From an uncultured Bacteroidia bacterium (GTDB lineage: Bacteria; Bacteroidota; Bacteroidia; Bacteroidales; UBA932): a stretch of DNA of 64,000 nt. Under the pieces are notes generated by a model that searched no databases, was not told the DNA's origin, and worked only from the letters and a program-made list of their open reading frames with translations. The DNA is taken from NCBI GenBank assembly GCA_902782225.1, contig CACZMF010000003.1, forward strand, positions 62,001-126,000. The letters are read 5' to 3'. The translations under genes and the position numbers were made by a program. The stretch's first letter is position 1; the number at the start of each line of letters is the position of its first letter. Shown in pieces: positions 38,760 to 48,500 of the stretch.

Positions 38760-38779
38760 TAAAACAAATGGAATGAAAG

Positions 38780-39082
38780 ATGACCGAAAGATTGTTGCGG
38801 TTTTTAGCCGCTGAAAATATCACCCAGTCGCAGCTCGCCGATACTCTCGGTGTGGCGCGCGCGAGCATCTCGCATATCGTCTCCGGGCGAAACAAGCCGG
38901 GCTATGAATTTTTCGAAAAAATGGCCAGCCACTACCCTGCTTTGAGTCTTGAGTGGCTGATTGCGGGCCGGGGAAAGATGTACGTTGAGAATTCATTATT
39001 TGATGAGGATTCCGTCCGTGAGCCCGAAATCGAGCGTGTGATCGTGTTTTATAAGGACGGAACTTTCCGCGAAGTGCGCTAG
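38780..39082 (+). CDS. XRE/Cro-type helix-turn-helix regulator
   Basis: A 100-residue DNA-binding protein. Residues 1-65 form a five-helix Cro/C1 domain: ITQSQLADTLGVARASISHIVSGRNKPGYEFFEKM is the classical helix-turn-helix, with ARASISHIVSGRN as the recognition helix. The C-terminal 35 residues (SLEWLIAGRGKMYVENS...) carry a domain found after XRE repressors in Bacteroidota. No toxin or phage genes adjoin. Its stop codon lies within the left arm of an inverted repeat that brackets the promoter of the next gene, so it may regulate that gene. Confidence 0.85.
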   Translation: MTERLLRFLAAENITQSQLADTLGVARASISHIVSGRNKPGYEFFEKMASHYPALSLEWLIAGRGKMYVENSLFDEDSVREPEIERVIVFYKDGTFREVR

Positions 39083-39137
39083 CCGTTTCGCCCTTTCCGT
39101 GTATTTTATTATATTTGTAGTCTGAACACGGCTAGCG
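39077..39137. repeat. 9-bp inverted repeat bracketing a promoter
   Basis: CGCTAGCCG (39077-39085) and CGGCTAGCG (39129-39137) are perfect inverted repeats 43 bases apart. The left arm includes the stop codon of the XRE gene, the right arm ends 1 base before the next ATG, and the TATATTTG box (39110-39117) lies between. It could be an operator pair or form an RNA stem sequestering the start. Confidence 0.5.
39110..39117 (+). promoter_or_regulatory. -7 element of the dihydroorotate-dehydrogenase-like gene
   Basis: TATATTTG matches exactly, 21 bases before ATG 39139. A -33 TTG is not evident. The box is enclosed by the inverted repeat at 39077-39137. Confidence 0.5.
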
Positions 39138-39138
39138 T

Positions 39139-39933
39139 ATGTACAGCTTACTGATCAGACCAATCACCCGGCGGATCAAGGACAACAACAAAGCCTCCGC
39201 CATAGCCCTCGGATATTTCAAGTTCGAGGGCATGATTCCCGGCGGCCGTTTTTTCAGCCGCCTCATCCACGGCAACCGCGCAGTCGGCCTTGAACGTGAG
39301 GTATTCGGGCTGGATTTCTATAATCCTGTTGGCCTGGGAGCCGGACTGGACGTCAACGGAGACCTCTACAATGATCTCAACGACTTGGGATTCAGCTTCG
39401 TGGAGATAGGCCCCTTCAAGGAGCTCTCGGCCATCAGAAAGGCCATTGCGCGCCTGCAGGCCGATCCGCAGGACGATATCCTTGCCGCCTGCATATCCGG
39501 AGACTATCTGGAGTCTTTCTGCCTTGCCTATGACTTCTGCGACTTTTTCGTGATTGACATTTCGGAGAACCCCGATATGGATATCTTCGAGCCCCTGCTT
39601 GATGCAAGGCTTACCTATGAGGCTTATAAGCCCATCGTGGTGAAGATTCCGGAGGAACTTGCGGCTGATGAACTGGACGACATTGTGGAGTACTGCCTCA
39701 TGAACAATATCGACGGCATAGAAGCCCGCAGTATCAGCCAGATAGTCCATATTACGGAGAAGTCCAAGGCCCGGCTGCCAATAATTGCCAACTGTCATAT
39801 AAAGACCCCTGAACAGGCCCTGGGGGCCTTGAAGGCCGGCGCTTCCCTTGTGGAGGTGCGTATGGGGCTCGTGCGTGAAGGCCCGCGGCTCGTGGGCAAG
39901 ATTCTCAAGTTTTTAGCATCCAAGGAAAAATGA
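39139..39933 (+). CDS. Shortened dihydroorotate dehydrogenase-like TIM barrel
   Basis: A 264-residue protein whose N-terminus (MIPGGRFFSRLIHGNRAVGLEREVFGLDFYNPVGLGAGLDVNGD) and C-terminus (ALKAGASLVEVRMGLVREGPRLVGKI) resemble class 2 PyrD. Class 2 enzymes are about 335 residues; the part between residues 95 and 165 is shortened, and the NxGFNN and SxxNT-type FMN/orotate-binding motifs with the catalytic Ser are not apparent. So it is probably not an active dihydroorotate dehydrogenase and may bind another ligand. It lies between an XRE regulator and pncC, and overlaps pncC by 4 nt. Confidence 0.7.
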   Translation: MYSLLIRPITRRIKDNNKASAIALGYFKFEGMIPGGRFFSRLIHGNRAVGLEREVFGLDFYNPVGLGAGLDVNGDLYNDLNDLGFSFVEIGPFKELSAIRKAIARLQADPQDDILAACISGDYLESFCLAYDFCDFFVIDISENPDMDIFEPLLDARLTYEAYKPIVVKIPEELAADELDDIVEYCLMNNIDGIEARSISQIVHITEKSKARLPIIANCHIKTPEQALGALKAGASLVEVRMGLVREGPRLVGKILKFLASKEK

Positions 39934-40409
39934 AAGTAGAAGAAAGACTGGGACAACTCTTCAAACGACATGGATGGACCCTCAGTGCCGCGGAATCCTG
40001 TACCGGCGGCCAGATTTCCCACCTGCTGACCACCGTGTCCGGTTCATCTGCCTATTATCTTGGTTCCGTGACCTCATACGCCATCTCAGTCAAGGAGAAG
40101 GTCCTTGGGGTGCAGCCGAAGGTGATCGAGGATAAGGGCGTGGTCAGTTCGGAAGTCGCAGCGGCGATGGCGGAAGGAGTCCGTGCCCTGACCGGCAGCA
40201 CTTTTTCCGTTGCCACAACAGGCCTCACCGAAGGCTCCGATGAGCACTACCCGGAGGGTACGGTATGGATTGGAGTGGCAGGTCCGGAGGGCACAAAGAC
40301 CCTCCTTTACCAGTGGAATAAGGACAGAAAAGCCAATATCAGGCGTTTTGCGGTCGTTGCACTCCGTTTTTTGGAGAAAAATGCCAACGCATATGTAATG
40401 CGCTTATAA
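39930..40409 (+). CDS. pncC: Nicotinamide-nucleotide amidohydrolase (CinA C-terminal family)
   Basis: A 159-residue stand-alone CinA C-terminal domain. It has the active-site SAAESCTGGQISHLL motif (residues 20-34), then GSVTSYAISVKEKVLGV, VSSEVAAAMAEGVR and ATTGLTEGSDEHYPEGTVWIGVAG. This domain deamidates nicotinamide mononucleotide to nicotinate mononucleotide in NAD recycling. It starts inside the stop codon of the dehydrogenase-like gene and is followed by the mmd promoter region. Confidence 0.93.
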   Translation: MKVEERLGQLFKRHGWTLSAAESCTGGQISHLLTTVSGSSAYYLGSVTSYAISVKEKVLGVQPKVIEDKGVVSSEVAAAMAEGVRALTGSTFSVATTGLTEGSDEHYPEGTVWIGVAGPEGTKTLLYQWNKDRKANIRRFAVVALRFLEKNANAYVMRL

Positions 40410-40437
40410 TTAATTGATAAAACACAATTGTTAAAAC

Positions 40438-40455
40438 TGTTAACATTTTTGTTAA
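40438..40455. repeat. Copy of the 18-bp palindromic site before mmdA
   Basis: TGTTAACATTTTTGTTAA is identical to bases 6632-6649. Here it ends 1 base before the mmdA start codon, and the outer arm base differs (TGTTAAT instead of TGTTAAC), so the arms are 6 bp. It could act as an operator close to the start of transcription or translation. Confidence 0.5.
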
Positions 40456-40456
40456 T

Positions 40457-42019
40457 ATGGATATTCAACAGGAAAAGATCAAAGAATTGGTCGAAAGGCG
40501 CGAAAAAGCCAGGCTCGGTGGCGGGCAGAAACGTATCGACGCCCAGCATGCGAAGGGCAAGCTGACGGCGCGCGAGCGTCTCGCCCTTTTGCTGGATCCC
40601 GGCAGCTTCGAAGAGTTCGACATGTTCGTCCAGCACCGATGCACCAACTTCGGAATGGATGCTTCGCACACCGACGGCGACGGAGTCGTGACCGGACAGG
40701 GCACAATAGACGGACGGCTTGTGTTCGTGTTCGCCCAGGACTTCACGGTCAACGGCGGCTCCCTTAGCAAGACGATGTCGGAGAAGATATGCAAGGTGAT
40801 GGACATGGCTGTGCGCGCCGGCGCTCCGGTGATCGGGTTGAACGATTCCGGCGGCGCCCGGATCCAGGAAGGCATAGATGCCCTTGCCGGCTACGGCGAG
40901 ATTTTCGAGCGCAATATACTCGCCAGCGGCGTGGTGCCGCAGATCAGCGTGATTATGGGCCCCTGCGCCGGCGGTGCCGTGTATTCCCCCGCCCTGACCG
41001 ACTTCACCCTGATGGTGAAGGAAACCAGTTATATGTTCCTGACCGGCCCCGCAGTTGTCAAATCCGTGACCGGAGAGGTCGTGGACCAGGAGCAGCTGGG
41101 CGGTGCCCGGGTGCATGCCTCCAAATCCGGAGTTGCGCATTTTGCTGCTGATTCAGAGGAAGATGTGATTGCTAAGGTGAAGCGTTTGTTGAGCTTCATT
41201 CCGCAGAACAATATGGAGACGGCTCCCCTTCGTCCGACCTCTGATCCTGTGGGGCGTACTGATGATTTTCTCAACACCGTCATCCCCGACAATCCCAACA
41301 AGGCCTACGATATGTACAAGGTCATCGGCACCATAGTAGATGACGGCGACTTTTTTGAAATCCACAGGGACTTCGCAAAGAACATCATTGTGGGCTTTGC
41401 GCACGTGGGCGGCAGGAGCGTTGGCGTAGTCGCCAACCAGCCCGGCGTGCTTGCCGGCGTGCTGGACATCAATGCCAGCCGCAAGGCAGCCCGTTTCGTG
41501 CGCTTCTGCGACGCCTTCAACATTCCCCTGCTGACCCTCGTGGACGTGCCCGGCTTCCTTTGCGGCACACAGCAGGAATACGGCGCCATAATCACAAACG
41601 GCGCCAAACTGCTCTACGCCTATGGCGAAGCCACGGTGCCGAAGGTCACCGTGACCCTGCGCAAGAGCTATGGCGGCGCACATATAGTTATGAGCTGCAA
41701 GCAGTTGCGTGGCGATATCAACTATGCCTGGCCGTCGGCGAACATCGCCGTGATGGGGGCAGACGGTGCCGTGGGAGTGCTCTACGGCAAAGAACTCATG
41801 GCCGAGACCGACCCCGAAAAGCAGGCTGCCCTCGCCGAGGAGAAGAAGAAGGAATACAACGACCTCTTCTGCAATCCCTACCAGGCGGCACAGAAAGGCT
41901 ATATCGAAGATGTGATCGAGCCGCGCAACACCCGCTTCCGCGTGATCCGGGCGTTTGAATCGCTCGCGTCCAAGCGTCAGGAGATGCCGGCCAAGAAACA
42001 CGATAACCTGCCGCTATGA
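40457..42019 (+). CDS. mmdA: Methylmalonyl-CoA decarboxylase/acyl-CoA carboxyltransferase subunit
   Basis: A 520-residue biotin-dependent carboxyltransferase subunit with two crotonase-like halves. It includes [72 protein letters not shown], and the second-half [32 protein letters not shown] and [12 protein letters not shown]-like [24 protein letters not shown]. It moves the carboxyl group of methylmalonyl-CoA to biotin, yielding propionyl-CoA. The membrane subunits encoded next make it part of a sodium pump rather than a soluble carboxylase. Start is ATG 40457, directly after the palindromic site. Confidence 0.93.
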   Translation: MDIQQEKIKELVERREKARLGGGQKRIDAQHAKGKLTARERLALLLDPGSFEEFDMFVQHRCTNFGMDASHTDGDGVVTGQGTIDGRLVFVFAQDFTVNGGSLSKTMSEKICKVMDMAVRAGAPVIGLNDSGGARIQEGIDALAGYGEIFERNILASGVVPQISVIMGPCAGGAVYSPALTDFTLMVKETSYMFLTGPAVVKSVTGEVVDQEQLGGARVHASKSGVAHFAADSEEDVIAKVKRLLSFIPQNNMETAPLRPTSDPVGRTDDFLNTVIPDNPNKAYDMYKVIGTIVDDGDFFEIHRDFAKNIIVGFAHVGGRSVGVVANQPGVLAGVLDINASRKAARFVRFCDAFNIPLLTLVDVPGFLCGTQQEYGAIITNGAKLLYAYGEATVPKVTVTLRKSYGGAHIVMSCKQLRGDINYAWPSANIAVMGADGAVGVLYGKELMAETDPEKQAALAEEKKKEYNDLFCNPYQAAQKGYIEDVIEPRNTRFRVIRAFESLASKRQEMPAKKHDNLPL

Positions 42020-42918
42020 GAAAGTCCTGTCTCATACTTGTCCTTCTGCTGTCCTGTTGCCTTGTTCAGGCCCAGAACCTTTCAGACCTGATCATCTCCG
42101 AAGCGATGCTTGGCACTGATGACGGCCTCGTGGATGAATACGGCAACCACAGCGACTGGATTGAGCTGACCAACACGTCCCAGGGCACGGTAAACTTTGC
42201 CGGATGCTTTCTCACGGACGATCCGGACGACCTCCGTAAGTGCCAGATACCCAAGGGGTATGCCTGCACGAAGATAGGCCCGAGGCAGGTCGCCCTGCTC
42301 TATGCATCGGGCAATTCGGCCAGCGGTGTGCTCCACCTTGGTTTCACCCTGCGCGGCGGTTCCACCCTCTACCTGGTCAGCAACGACGGAAGGACCGTCA
42401 TCGATTCAATAGAGATTCCTGCCGATCTGCCTGCCGGCCGGAGTGTCTCCAAATTCGCGCACGACAACAAGGAGCTGGTTTTCGACGACATCCATGCCGC
42501 TGTCCCGTCTCCCGGACTCGTGAACGGAAAGCACAGCCAGAAGACCCGCGCGCAAGTGATGAAGGAGACCGATCCCAGAGGCTGGACACTAAGCATAGTA
42601 TCAGTGTCCGTGGTATTCTGTGCCCTGCTCATCCTTTTCCTTATATATAATCTGTCGGGCAATATCTTCTCCGGCAAGTACAAACGCAGGGCAAAGGCGG
42701 CAGCCACTCCCGATGAGGCAAGTGCCGCAGCAATCGCCCTTGCGCTGGACAGGTATATGTCAGGCGGCGATGCCGTGCCGGCTGCAATTGCTGTGGCCCT
42801 TCATCTTTATCTGTCCGAAAGCGTCCATGACATCGAGCCCGGCATCATCACGATACGCCCGGCCCCATCGTCGGAATGGGCGAATAAATCATTGACATTC
42901 AGAAAGAAAACGCATTAG
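42016..42918 (+). CDS. mmdD: OadG-like delta subunit fused to a lamin-tail domain
   Basis: A 300-residue protein with an N-terminal signal peptide ([19 protein letters not shown]), a lamin-tail-like domain at about residues 22-165 ([33 protein letters not shown]...), one transmembrane helix at about 191-212 ([21 protein letters not shown]), and a basic OadG-like cytoplasmic tail. OadG/MmdD proteins anchor the sodium-pumping decarboxylase; here an extracytoplasmic lamin-tail module is added. It overlaps mmdA by 4 nt and is followed by the biotin carrier after 2 nt. The symbol reflects its position in the Veillonella-like order. Confidence 0.75.
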   Translation: MRKSCLILVLLLSCCLVQAQNLSDLIISEAMLGTDDGLVDEYGNHSDWIELTNTSQGTVNFAGCFLTDDPDDLRKCQIPKGYACTKIGPRQVALLYASGNSASGVLHLGFTLRGGSTLYLVSNDGRTVIDSIEIPADLPAGRSVSKFAHDNKELVFDDIHAAVPSPGLVNGKHSQKTRAQVMKETDPRGWTLSIVSVSVVFCALLILFLIYNLSGNIFSGKYKRRAKAAATPDEASAAAIALALDRYMSGGDAVPAAIAVALHLYLSESVHDIEPGIITIRPAPSSEWANKSLTFRKKTH

Positions 42919-42920
42919 AT

Positions 42921-43367
42921 ATGAAGACCTACAAGTTCAAGATCGACGGCAAGGACTACACCGTCACCATCAATGGCATCGAAGGCAGGAACGCCGACCT
43001 GAGCGTCAACGGCGTCAGCTATAATGTGGAACTCGAGAACGAGGCTCCCGCAGCGGCTCCTGTCCAGAGGGCGGCGGAAGCAGCGCCCGTCCAGGCCGCT
43101 CCTGCGGCTGCCCCGGCTCCTGCTGCAGCCCCGGCTGCCGCACCCTCCGGCAAGGGTATCACCGTGTGCTCTCCCCTTCCCGGCGTGATAATCAGCGTGG
43201 ATGTGAAGGAGGGCCAGGCAGTGAAGCAAGGGCAGAAAGTCGCTGTGCTGGAGGCCATGAAGATGGAGAACGAGATTCAGGCCGAGGCCGACGGCACCGT
43301 GGTGGCAATACTTGTCCAAAAAGGTGATTCCGTGCTGGAAGGCGCTGAAATACTGAAACTTGCGTGA
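42921..43367 (+). CDS. mmdC: Biotin carboxyl carrier protein of the decarboxylase
   Basis: A 148-residue carrier. An N-terminal domain (MKTYKFKIDGKDYTVTING) is followed by an Ala/Pro linker (residues 43-75) and a biotinyl domain. The biotinylated lysine is K114 in EAMKMENEI. It carries carboxyl groups between MmdA and the membrane beta subunit. Stop and the next start share a base (TGATG). Confidence 0.95.
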   Translation: MKTYKFKIDGKDYTVTINGIEGRNADLSVNGVSYNVELENEAPAAAPVQRAAEAAPVQAAPAAAPAPAAAPAAAPSGKGITVCSPLPGVIISVDVKEGQAVKQGQKVAVLEAMKMENEIQAEADGTVVAILVQKGDSVLEGAEILKLA

Positions 43368-44509
43368 TGGAGCAGATTTTTGACAGCCTTGCCCAGTTCT
43401 GGCAATTCACGGGTTTTGCCAATTGCACATGGCAGCACCTGGCGATGATTGCCATCGGCATCGTGTTCATCACCCTCGGCATAGTCAAGGAATGGGAACC
43501 CATGCTGCTGGTCCCCATCGGATTCGGCATCGTGATAGGCAACATCCCCATGTTCCCTGGCCTGAACATAGGCGTGTACGAAGACGGTTCGGTGCTCAAC
43601 ACCCTCTACCAGGGAGTCCGCATGGGCTGGTATCCCCCGCTCATCTTCCTTGGCATAGGTGCTATGACCGACTTTTCGGCACTGATATCGCAGCCGCGGC
43701 TCATGCTGATAGGCGCCGCCGCCCAGATGGGCATTTTCGGCGCCTACCTGCTTGCGCTTGCCTTCGGATTCTCTCCCAACGAGGCCGGAGCCATAGGTAT
43801 CATCGGCGGCGCAGACGGTCCCACCGCCATCTTCCTCAGCTCCAAACTCGCCCCCGACCTTATGGGCGCCATTGCCGTGTGTGCATATTCATACATGGCA
43901 CTCGTCCCGGTGATCCAGAAGCCCATCATGCTGCTGCTTACGACCAAAAAGGAGCGCCTGATCGAGATGCCGAAACCCCGCACGGTGAGCCAGAAGGAAA
44001 AGATAATATTCCCTATCGTAGGCTTTCTCTGCACCGCTTTCATCGTGCCGTCCGGCCTTCCGCTTCTGGGAATGTTGTTCTTCGGCAACCTGCTGAAGGA
44101 ATCCGGAGTGACCAGGCGCCTTGCCAACACCGCAGGAGGTCCGCTCATCGATGTGGTGACCACTCTCATCGGACTGACCGTAGGAGCTTCCACGCAGGCG
44201 GATAAGTTCCTGACCGGCAACTCGTTGAAGATTTTCGCCCTGGGTCTTGTCTCTTTTGTCATTGCCACGACCTGCGGAGTCCTCTTCGTGAAGATATGGA
44301 ATCTCTTCCTGCGGCCGGAGCGCAAGATAAACCCCCTCATCGGAAATGCCGGCGTGTCGGCTGTTCCGGACAGTGCGCGCGTCTCCGAAGTCGTGGGGCG
44401 TGAGGCCAATCCGGGCAACCATCTGCTTATGCACGCCATGGCTCCCAACGTGGCGGGAGTCATAGGCTCGGCCGTGGCGGCAGGTATATTATTAGGATTC
44501 TTAGGATAA
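43367..44509 (+). CDS. mmdB: Sodium-translocating decarboxylase beta subunit
   Basis: A 380-residue polytopic membrane protein of the OadB/MmdB/GcdB family, which decarboxylates carboxybiotin and pumps Na+ out. Landmarks are WEPMLLVPIGFGIVIGN, the re-entrant GGADGPTAIFLSSKLAPDL (key Asp of the ion pathway), AYSYMALVPVIQKPIM, and GLTVGASTQADKFLT followed by NPLIGNAGVSAVPDSARV. ATG 43367 is used; a GTG at 43364 is the alternative. It completes an mmdADCB-type operon missing only a separate epsilon gene. Confidence 0.95.
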   Translation: MEQIFDSLAQFWQFTGFANCTWQHLAMIAIGIVFITLGIVKEWEPMLLVPIGFGIVIGNIPMFPGLNIGVYEDGSVLNTLYQGVRMGWYPPLIFLGIGAMTDFSALISQPRLMLIGAAAQMGIFGAYLLALAFGFSPNEAGAIGIIGGADGPTAIFLSSKLAPDLMGAIAVCAYSYMALVPVIQKPIMLLLTTKKERLIEMPKPRTVSQKEKIIFPIVGFLCTAFIVPSGLPLLGMLFFGNLLKESGVTRRLANTAGGPLIDVVTTLIGLTVGASTQADKFLTGNSLKIFALGLVSFVIATTCGVLFVKIWNLFLRPERKINPLIGNAGVSAVPDSARVSEVVGREANPGNHLLMHAMAPNVAGVIGSAVAAGILLGFLG

Positions 44510-44510
44510 T

Positions 44511-45371
44511 ATGAAACGATTATTATTTATTGCTTTAAGCATTCTGTCCTGGAGTTTTGCTTCAGCTCAGGCGACCCACTCCGTGATGAGTTGCAACATA
44601 CGTATCACGGGCCTCCCCGCCGACGAAGTCGACGGACGCCGCTGGGACGACCGCAAGGATATCTGCCTCAAGGTCATCAAGTCCCGCAAACCTGATATCA
44701 TCTGCATGCAGGAGGTCATCTATGAATCCTATGCATATATGAAGAAGAAGCTCTCCGGCTATATGGCATTCGGCTTCGAAGGTCCGGAAATGGATCCATG
44801 GACCGAGGGCTATCATCTTATTGGCAAGAACGTTATCTTCTTCAAGAAAAGCCGCTACGAACTCATCTCCGAGGGCTGTTACTGGCTGTCCGAGACTCCA
44901 ACGATAGGCGGCAGTTCATCCTGGGAGACCTCCCGTGCCCGCCATTGCAACTGGGTCCGTCTGCGTGACCGCAAGACCGGCAAGGTGTTCCGTGTGCTCG
45001 ACACCCACCTGGACCATATCAATGCCCAGGCTAAGACCAGGCAGACGGAGGTCATAGTTGCCGAATCCGCCCAATATGCTGCAGATTTCCCCCAGCTCCT
45101 TTTCGGCGACTTCAATTCCGGCATAAAGGATGAGCCCTATGCCCTGTTGACCGCCGCCGGCTGGCAGGACGTCTATGAAGCGGTCCACGGCCACGAAGAG
45201 ACCGGCTTCACCGCCCACGGCTGGAAGTTCGACCGCAAGAAAGGCCGCAGGATAGATTTCATCTACACCCGCGGCGGCGTGCAAGCCCTTGAATCAGAGA
45301 TCGTTAAGGATGCCCCTTCCGGCATCTATCCCAGCGACCACTATTTCCTCTGGGCAAAAGTGCAATTCTGA
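44511..45371 (+). CDS. Secreted endonuclease/exonuclease/phosphatase family protein
   Basis: A 286-residue exported protein (signal peptide MKRLLFIALSILSWSFASAQ). It has the EEP fold: MSCNIRI (first Asn), DIICMQEVIYES (Glu), FRVLDTHLDHINA (Asp/His), LLFGDFNSG (Asp/Asn) and RIDFIYTRGG plus the final SDHYFLWAKV (Asp-His). All active-site elements are present. Bacteroidota relatives include secreted phosphodiesterases; the substrate is not known. It begins 1 nt after mmdB, so it may be transcribed with the decarboxylase or from an internal promoter. Confidence 0.88.
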   Translation: MKRLLFIALSILSWSFASAQATHSVMSCNIRITGLPADEVDGRRWDDRKDICLKVIKSRKPDIICMQEVIYESYAYMKKKLSGYMAFGFEGPEMDPWTEGYHLIGKNVIFFKKSRYELISEGCYWLSETPTIGGSSSWETSRARHCNWVRLRDRKTGKVFRVLDTHLDHINAQAKTRQTEVIVAESAQYAADFPQLLFGDFNSGIKDEPYALLTAAGWQDVYEAVHGHEETGFTAHGWKFDRKKGRRIDFIYTRGGVQALESEIVKDAPSGIYPSDHYFLWAKVQF

Positions 45372-45399
45372 CAACTCATACTTTTCAACCACTAATACT

Positions 45400-45534
45400 A
45401 TGTTTTCCACAAAACTTTTCTATCGTCCGCCCCGCAGCGAGTCTCTCCCCTGCGAGGTGGAAACTCTCTTTTGTGCATCAAACGATGCTGTCAACGAGTC
45501 TTTCGAAGACTCCGGAACTGATTTTGTGTGGTAA
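45400..45534 (+). CDS. 44-residue microprotein upstream of a GLUG lipoprotein
   Basis: ATG 45400 to TAA 45532-45534. The peptide opens MFSTKLFYRPPRSESL and continues CEVETLFCASNDAVNESFEDSGTDFVW. Short Bacteroidota proteins with a central (V/L)xCAS followed by an acidic-aromatic tail often sit before exported lipoproteins, and the VETLFCAS...FEDSGTDFVW pattern agrees with that. It ends 14 bases before the lipoprotein start, so co-transcription is likely. Function is unknown; a regulatory leader or a peptide attached to export is possible. Confidence 0.6.
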   Translation: MFSTKLFYRPPRSESLPCEVETLFCASNDAVNESFEDSGTDFVW

Positions 45535-45548
45535 TCGATTCCTGCCCT

Positions 45549-48500
45549 ATGAGAAAAAGCATCTTGTTCGCGGGATTGATGACGGTTCTCCTTGCAGGCT
45601 GTGCCAAGGAAGTTGAACCGCAGGACCGCACGGACGGCAATTATCCCGTCCTCACTCTCACAGCCAGACTGACCGAAACCAAGACGGCCCTCGGTGCTGC
45701 CGAGTCCGGCAAACTTCCCGTTCTCTGGAACGCCGACGACCAGATCTGGGTGCGTTCCGCCGCGCAGGAAGCCGGCACCGCCGGAAATCTCTTCGTGACC
45801 TCCGCTGAAAACATTTCAGCCGACGGCAAGGAAGCCAGATTTAGCGGCGAGGCTCCTTCGGACGGCCCTTATGTGGCTGCATATCCTTATTCTGCAGTGG
45901 CTTCCGGGTCCGACAACACCAGGCTGTTGCTGGACATCCCGGCCGTTCAGAATTATGCAGCAGGCACTTTCGCTCCCGGAGCCAACCCTTCCGTGGCTGT
46001 CTGGGAATCAGGTACTTCGATGAGCTTCACCAATATCTTCGGTCTGCTGCGTCTCAAGCTCACCGGAAGCGCTCCCCTGCAGAAGATTGTGGTCACCGAC
46101 AATGCCGGCGACGCTCTCTGGGGCAGTTGCCAGGTCGCGATCGACGCTACTTCCTGCACGGCCGGCGAAGCCGAAATCACCAACAGCGCCGAGAACCGCA
46201 ACAGTCTCACGCTGGATTGCGGCGAGGGCGTGACACTTGGACCGGAGCCTACGGTGTTCTACTTCGTGGCTCCTGCCGGGGCATTTGCAAAGGGCTTCAC
46301 CTGCACGCTTTATGATGTCAAGGGCACCGTGCTCAAGACCATCGTGACCAATACCCCCTGCACCATCCAGCGCAACGGTGTGTCGAGCCTGGAGTCGATC
46401 AACCCCGAATCCACCCCGTTCAGCGGCGGCAAAGGCACGTCGGCTGATCCCTACCGCATCACCACTCCCGCCGACCTTGTGCAGATGAGCAGCCTTGTGA
46501 ACGGCGACGACGCTTCCTTCGCTTCCGCTTCCTACAAGCAGCTCAACGACATCGATATGGAGGGCACCGCCGTCAACTGCATAGGCCTGTCGTCCGGCAA
46601 GCCTTTCAAGGGCAATTACGACGGCGGCTCCTATACCATAAAGAATCTGAGTCCTGCCAAGAGCTCTTCCGCTTCCGGTATGTTCGGCTACACCGACGGA
46701 GCCACCATCCAGAACCTTACGGTGGATGGCTACACCAACAACGGCACCAATGGTGAACAGGGCGTCATCGCCGGCCGCGCCAAAAACACGACTTTCCGTG
46801 GCATCAATGTCAACGGCACCGTAGATTTCGTGAAATGCGCCTGCGGCGGCATTGTAGGCTATATGGAAGGCGGCTCCATCGAAAACTGCCGCGTGGAAGG
46901 TTTCATCCACAATGAAGACACTGACACCTTCCAGGGCGTCACCGTGGTCTCCTGCGTGGGCGGTATCGCCGGATACATCGAGAATGCAAGCATCTCCGGC
47001 TGCAGCTTCAGCGGCAACGTGACCAGCAAGGGCGAGCAGCTGGGCGGCATCGTCGGGCAGATAAAGGGCGGCACCGTCGAGAACTGCTCCGTCGAGGAAG
47101 GTTCCACCGTGACCGGCGACAACTACTATGTCGGCGGCATCGCCGGCGAAATGCTCGGATCCGGCAACAGGATTTCCGACTGCACCGTGGATGCCCACGT
47201 CATCTGCTATTACCCCGGCGCCGCGGGTATCGTGGCCTGGGTGCAGAGCGGCGACATCGACAACTGCGTGGTGGGCCCCAAGGCCCTCGTCCGCACCGGC
47301 CAGGACAAGGCCGGCGGCATCGTCGCCTACATCTATCATAAGGATACGGCCCAGACGGTGAACATCAGCAACTGCGCCGTGTACTGCGACGTGGCGGCAT
47401 CCTACTCCGTGGGCGGCATCGTGGGAGAATGCAACCCCACCAACAACTCCTCCGTGGTCAATATCTGGAACTGCGCCTACCAGGGCGGCGAAATCATCGA
47501 CGCCGGCCACGCGGCTTCCAAGTGGACTATGGTCGGCGGCATCGTGGCCTGGGCACGTATGGGCAGCACGACTTCCACCCTCAACATCGTCAACTGCTTC
47601 TCGGATCCCGAGACCATACGTTGCGACTTCCCCTGGTCCAACGAGGTCGATATGGGCGGTTTCATCGGCGAACAGGGCGGAGCCAACGCATCCGTGAACA
47701 TCCAGGGCTGCTACAACACCCTCGCCTACGGAACGGCCGTCATCAACAGCATGAAGGACATCCCTTCCAATTACTACAACTACGCCGCCCTCGTGGGCCT
47801 TCCCAACACGACCAATTTCAACTCTGTCTGGTATATCAACAGCCTGCCCGCTCTCGGCAAGGCCAATTCCGGCACGAGCGCCAACTGTGAAGGCCTCCCC
47901 GTGGGCTCCATGAGCGACGGCACCCTGCTGGCGAAGCTCAACGCCTTCGTGGATTCCTATTCCGGCCCTCTCACCCTCAAGAAATGGGTTGCAGGCGACA
48001 ACACCTACCCCGTGCTTGCTGGTATGGTGCCCGTGTCCCTGCAGGGCAAGGAAAGGCCGCTCCGCGTGAGTATCATCGGCGACTCTCTTTCCACCTTCGA
48101 CGGTTATGCCCCGCATGGTTACCAAGGCTCCCGCGCCCCCAACGGCTACCGTTGCCATTATCCCAGCACCGACGGAAATGTCACGAGCGCTGCCCAGACC
48201 TACTGGTACATACTCACCTATGAGCTCCTGTCCAACGCCGTCTGGGACACCAACCTGGCCTTCTCCGGCACCGCTACAACCCGTTGCACCGACAGCAGCT
48301 ACTCCGACAAATACTGGTACGGACAGGATTTCTGCACCCGTTACATCGAGAACGGCGGTATGGGACATCCCGACATCATCATCATCAACGGCGGCGCCAA
48401 CGACTGGGCCCACGGAATCTACAACCTCCTTGGTTCACAGAAACTTGTGCGCTATCCGTCCACGACTCCCCATCGTCCCTCCGACGCCGCTATGAACGCT

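Larger units (their letters stand above)
38275..38779. other. 505-bp AT-rich spacer with inverted repeats and divergent promoters
   Basis: The longest gene-free stretch in the window. It is much richer in A/T than its surroundings. It contains the queA promoter (38293-38324), inverted repeats at 38381-38423, a direct repeat TGTTTATTGAAT at 38419-38430 and 38610-38621, and the XRE gene promoter (38729-38759). A short 64-codon frame at 38425-38619 is not convincing as a gene. Low GC beside a regulator gene suggests recent insertion or an unusual control region. Confidence 0.6.

Noticed and set aside
46008-48413. An 801-codon open frame on the minus strand
   Set aside because: It lies opposite the GLUG-SGNH lipoprotein, has no signal peptide or family signature, and is Gly/Ala/His/Val rich in the manner of an antisense shadow in GC-rich DNA.
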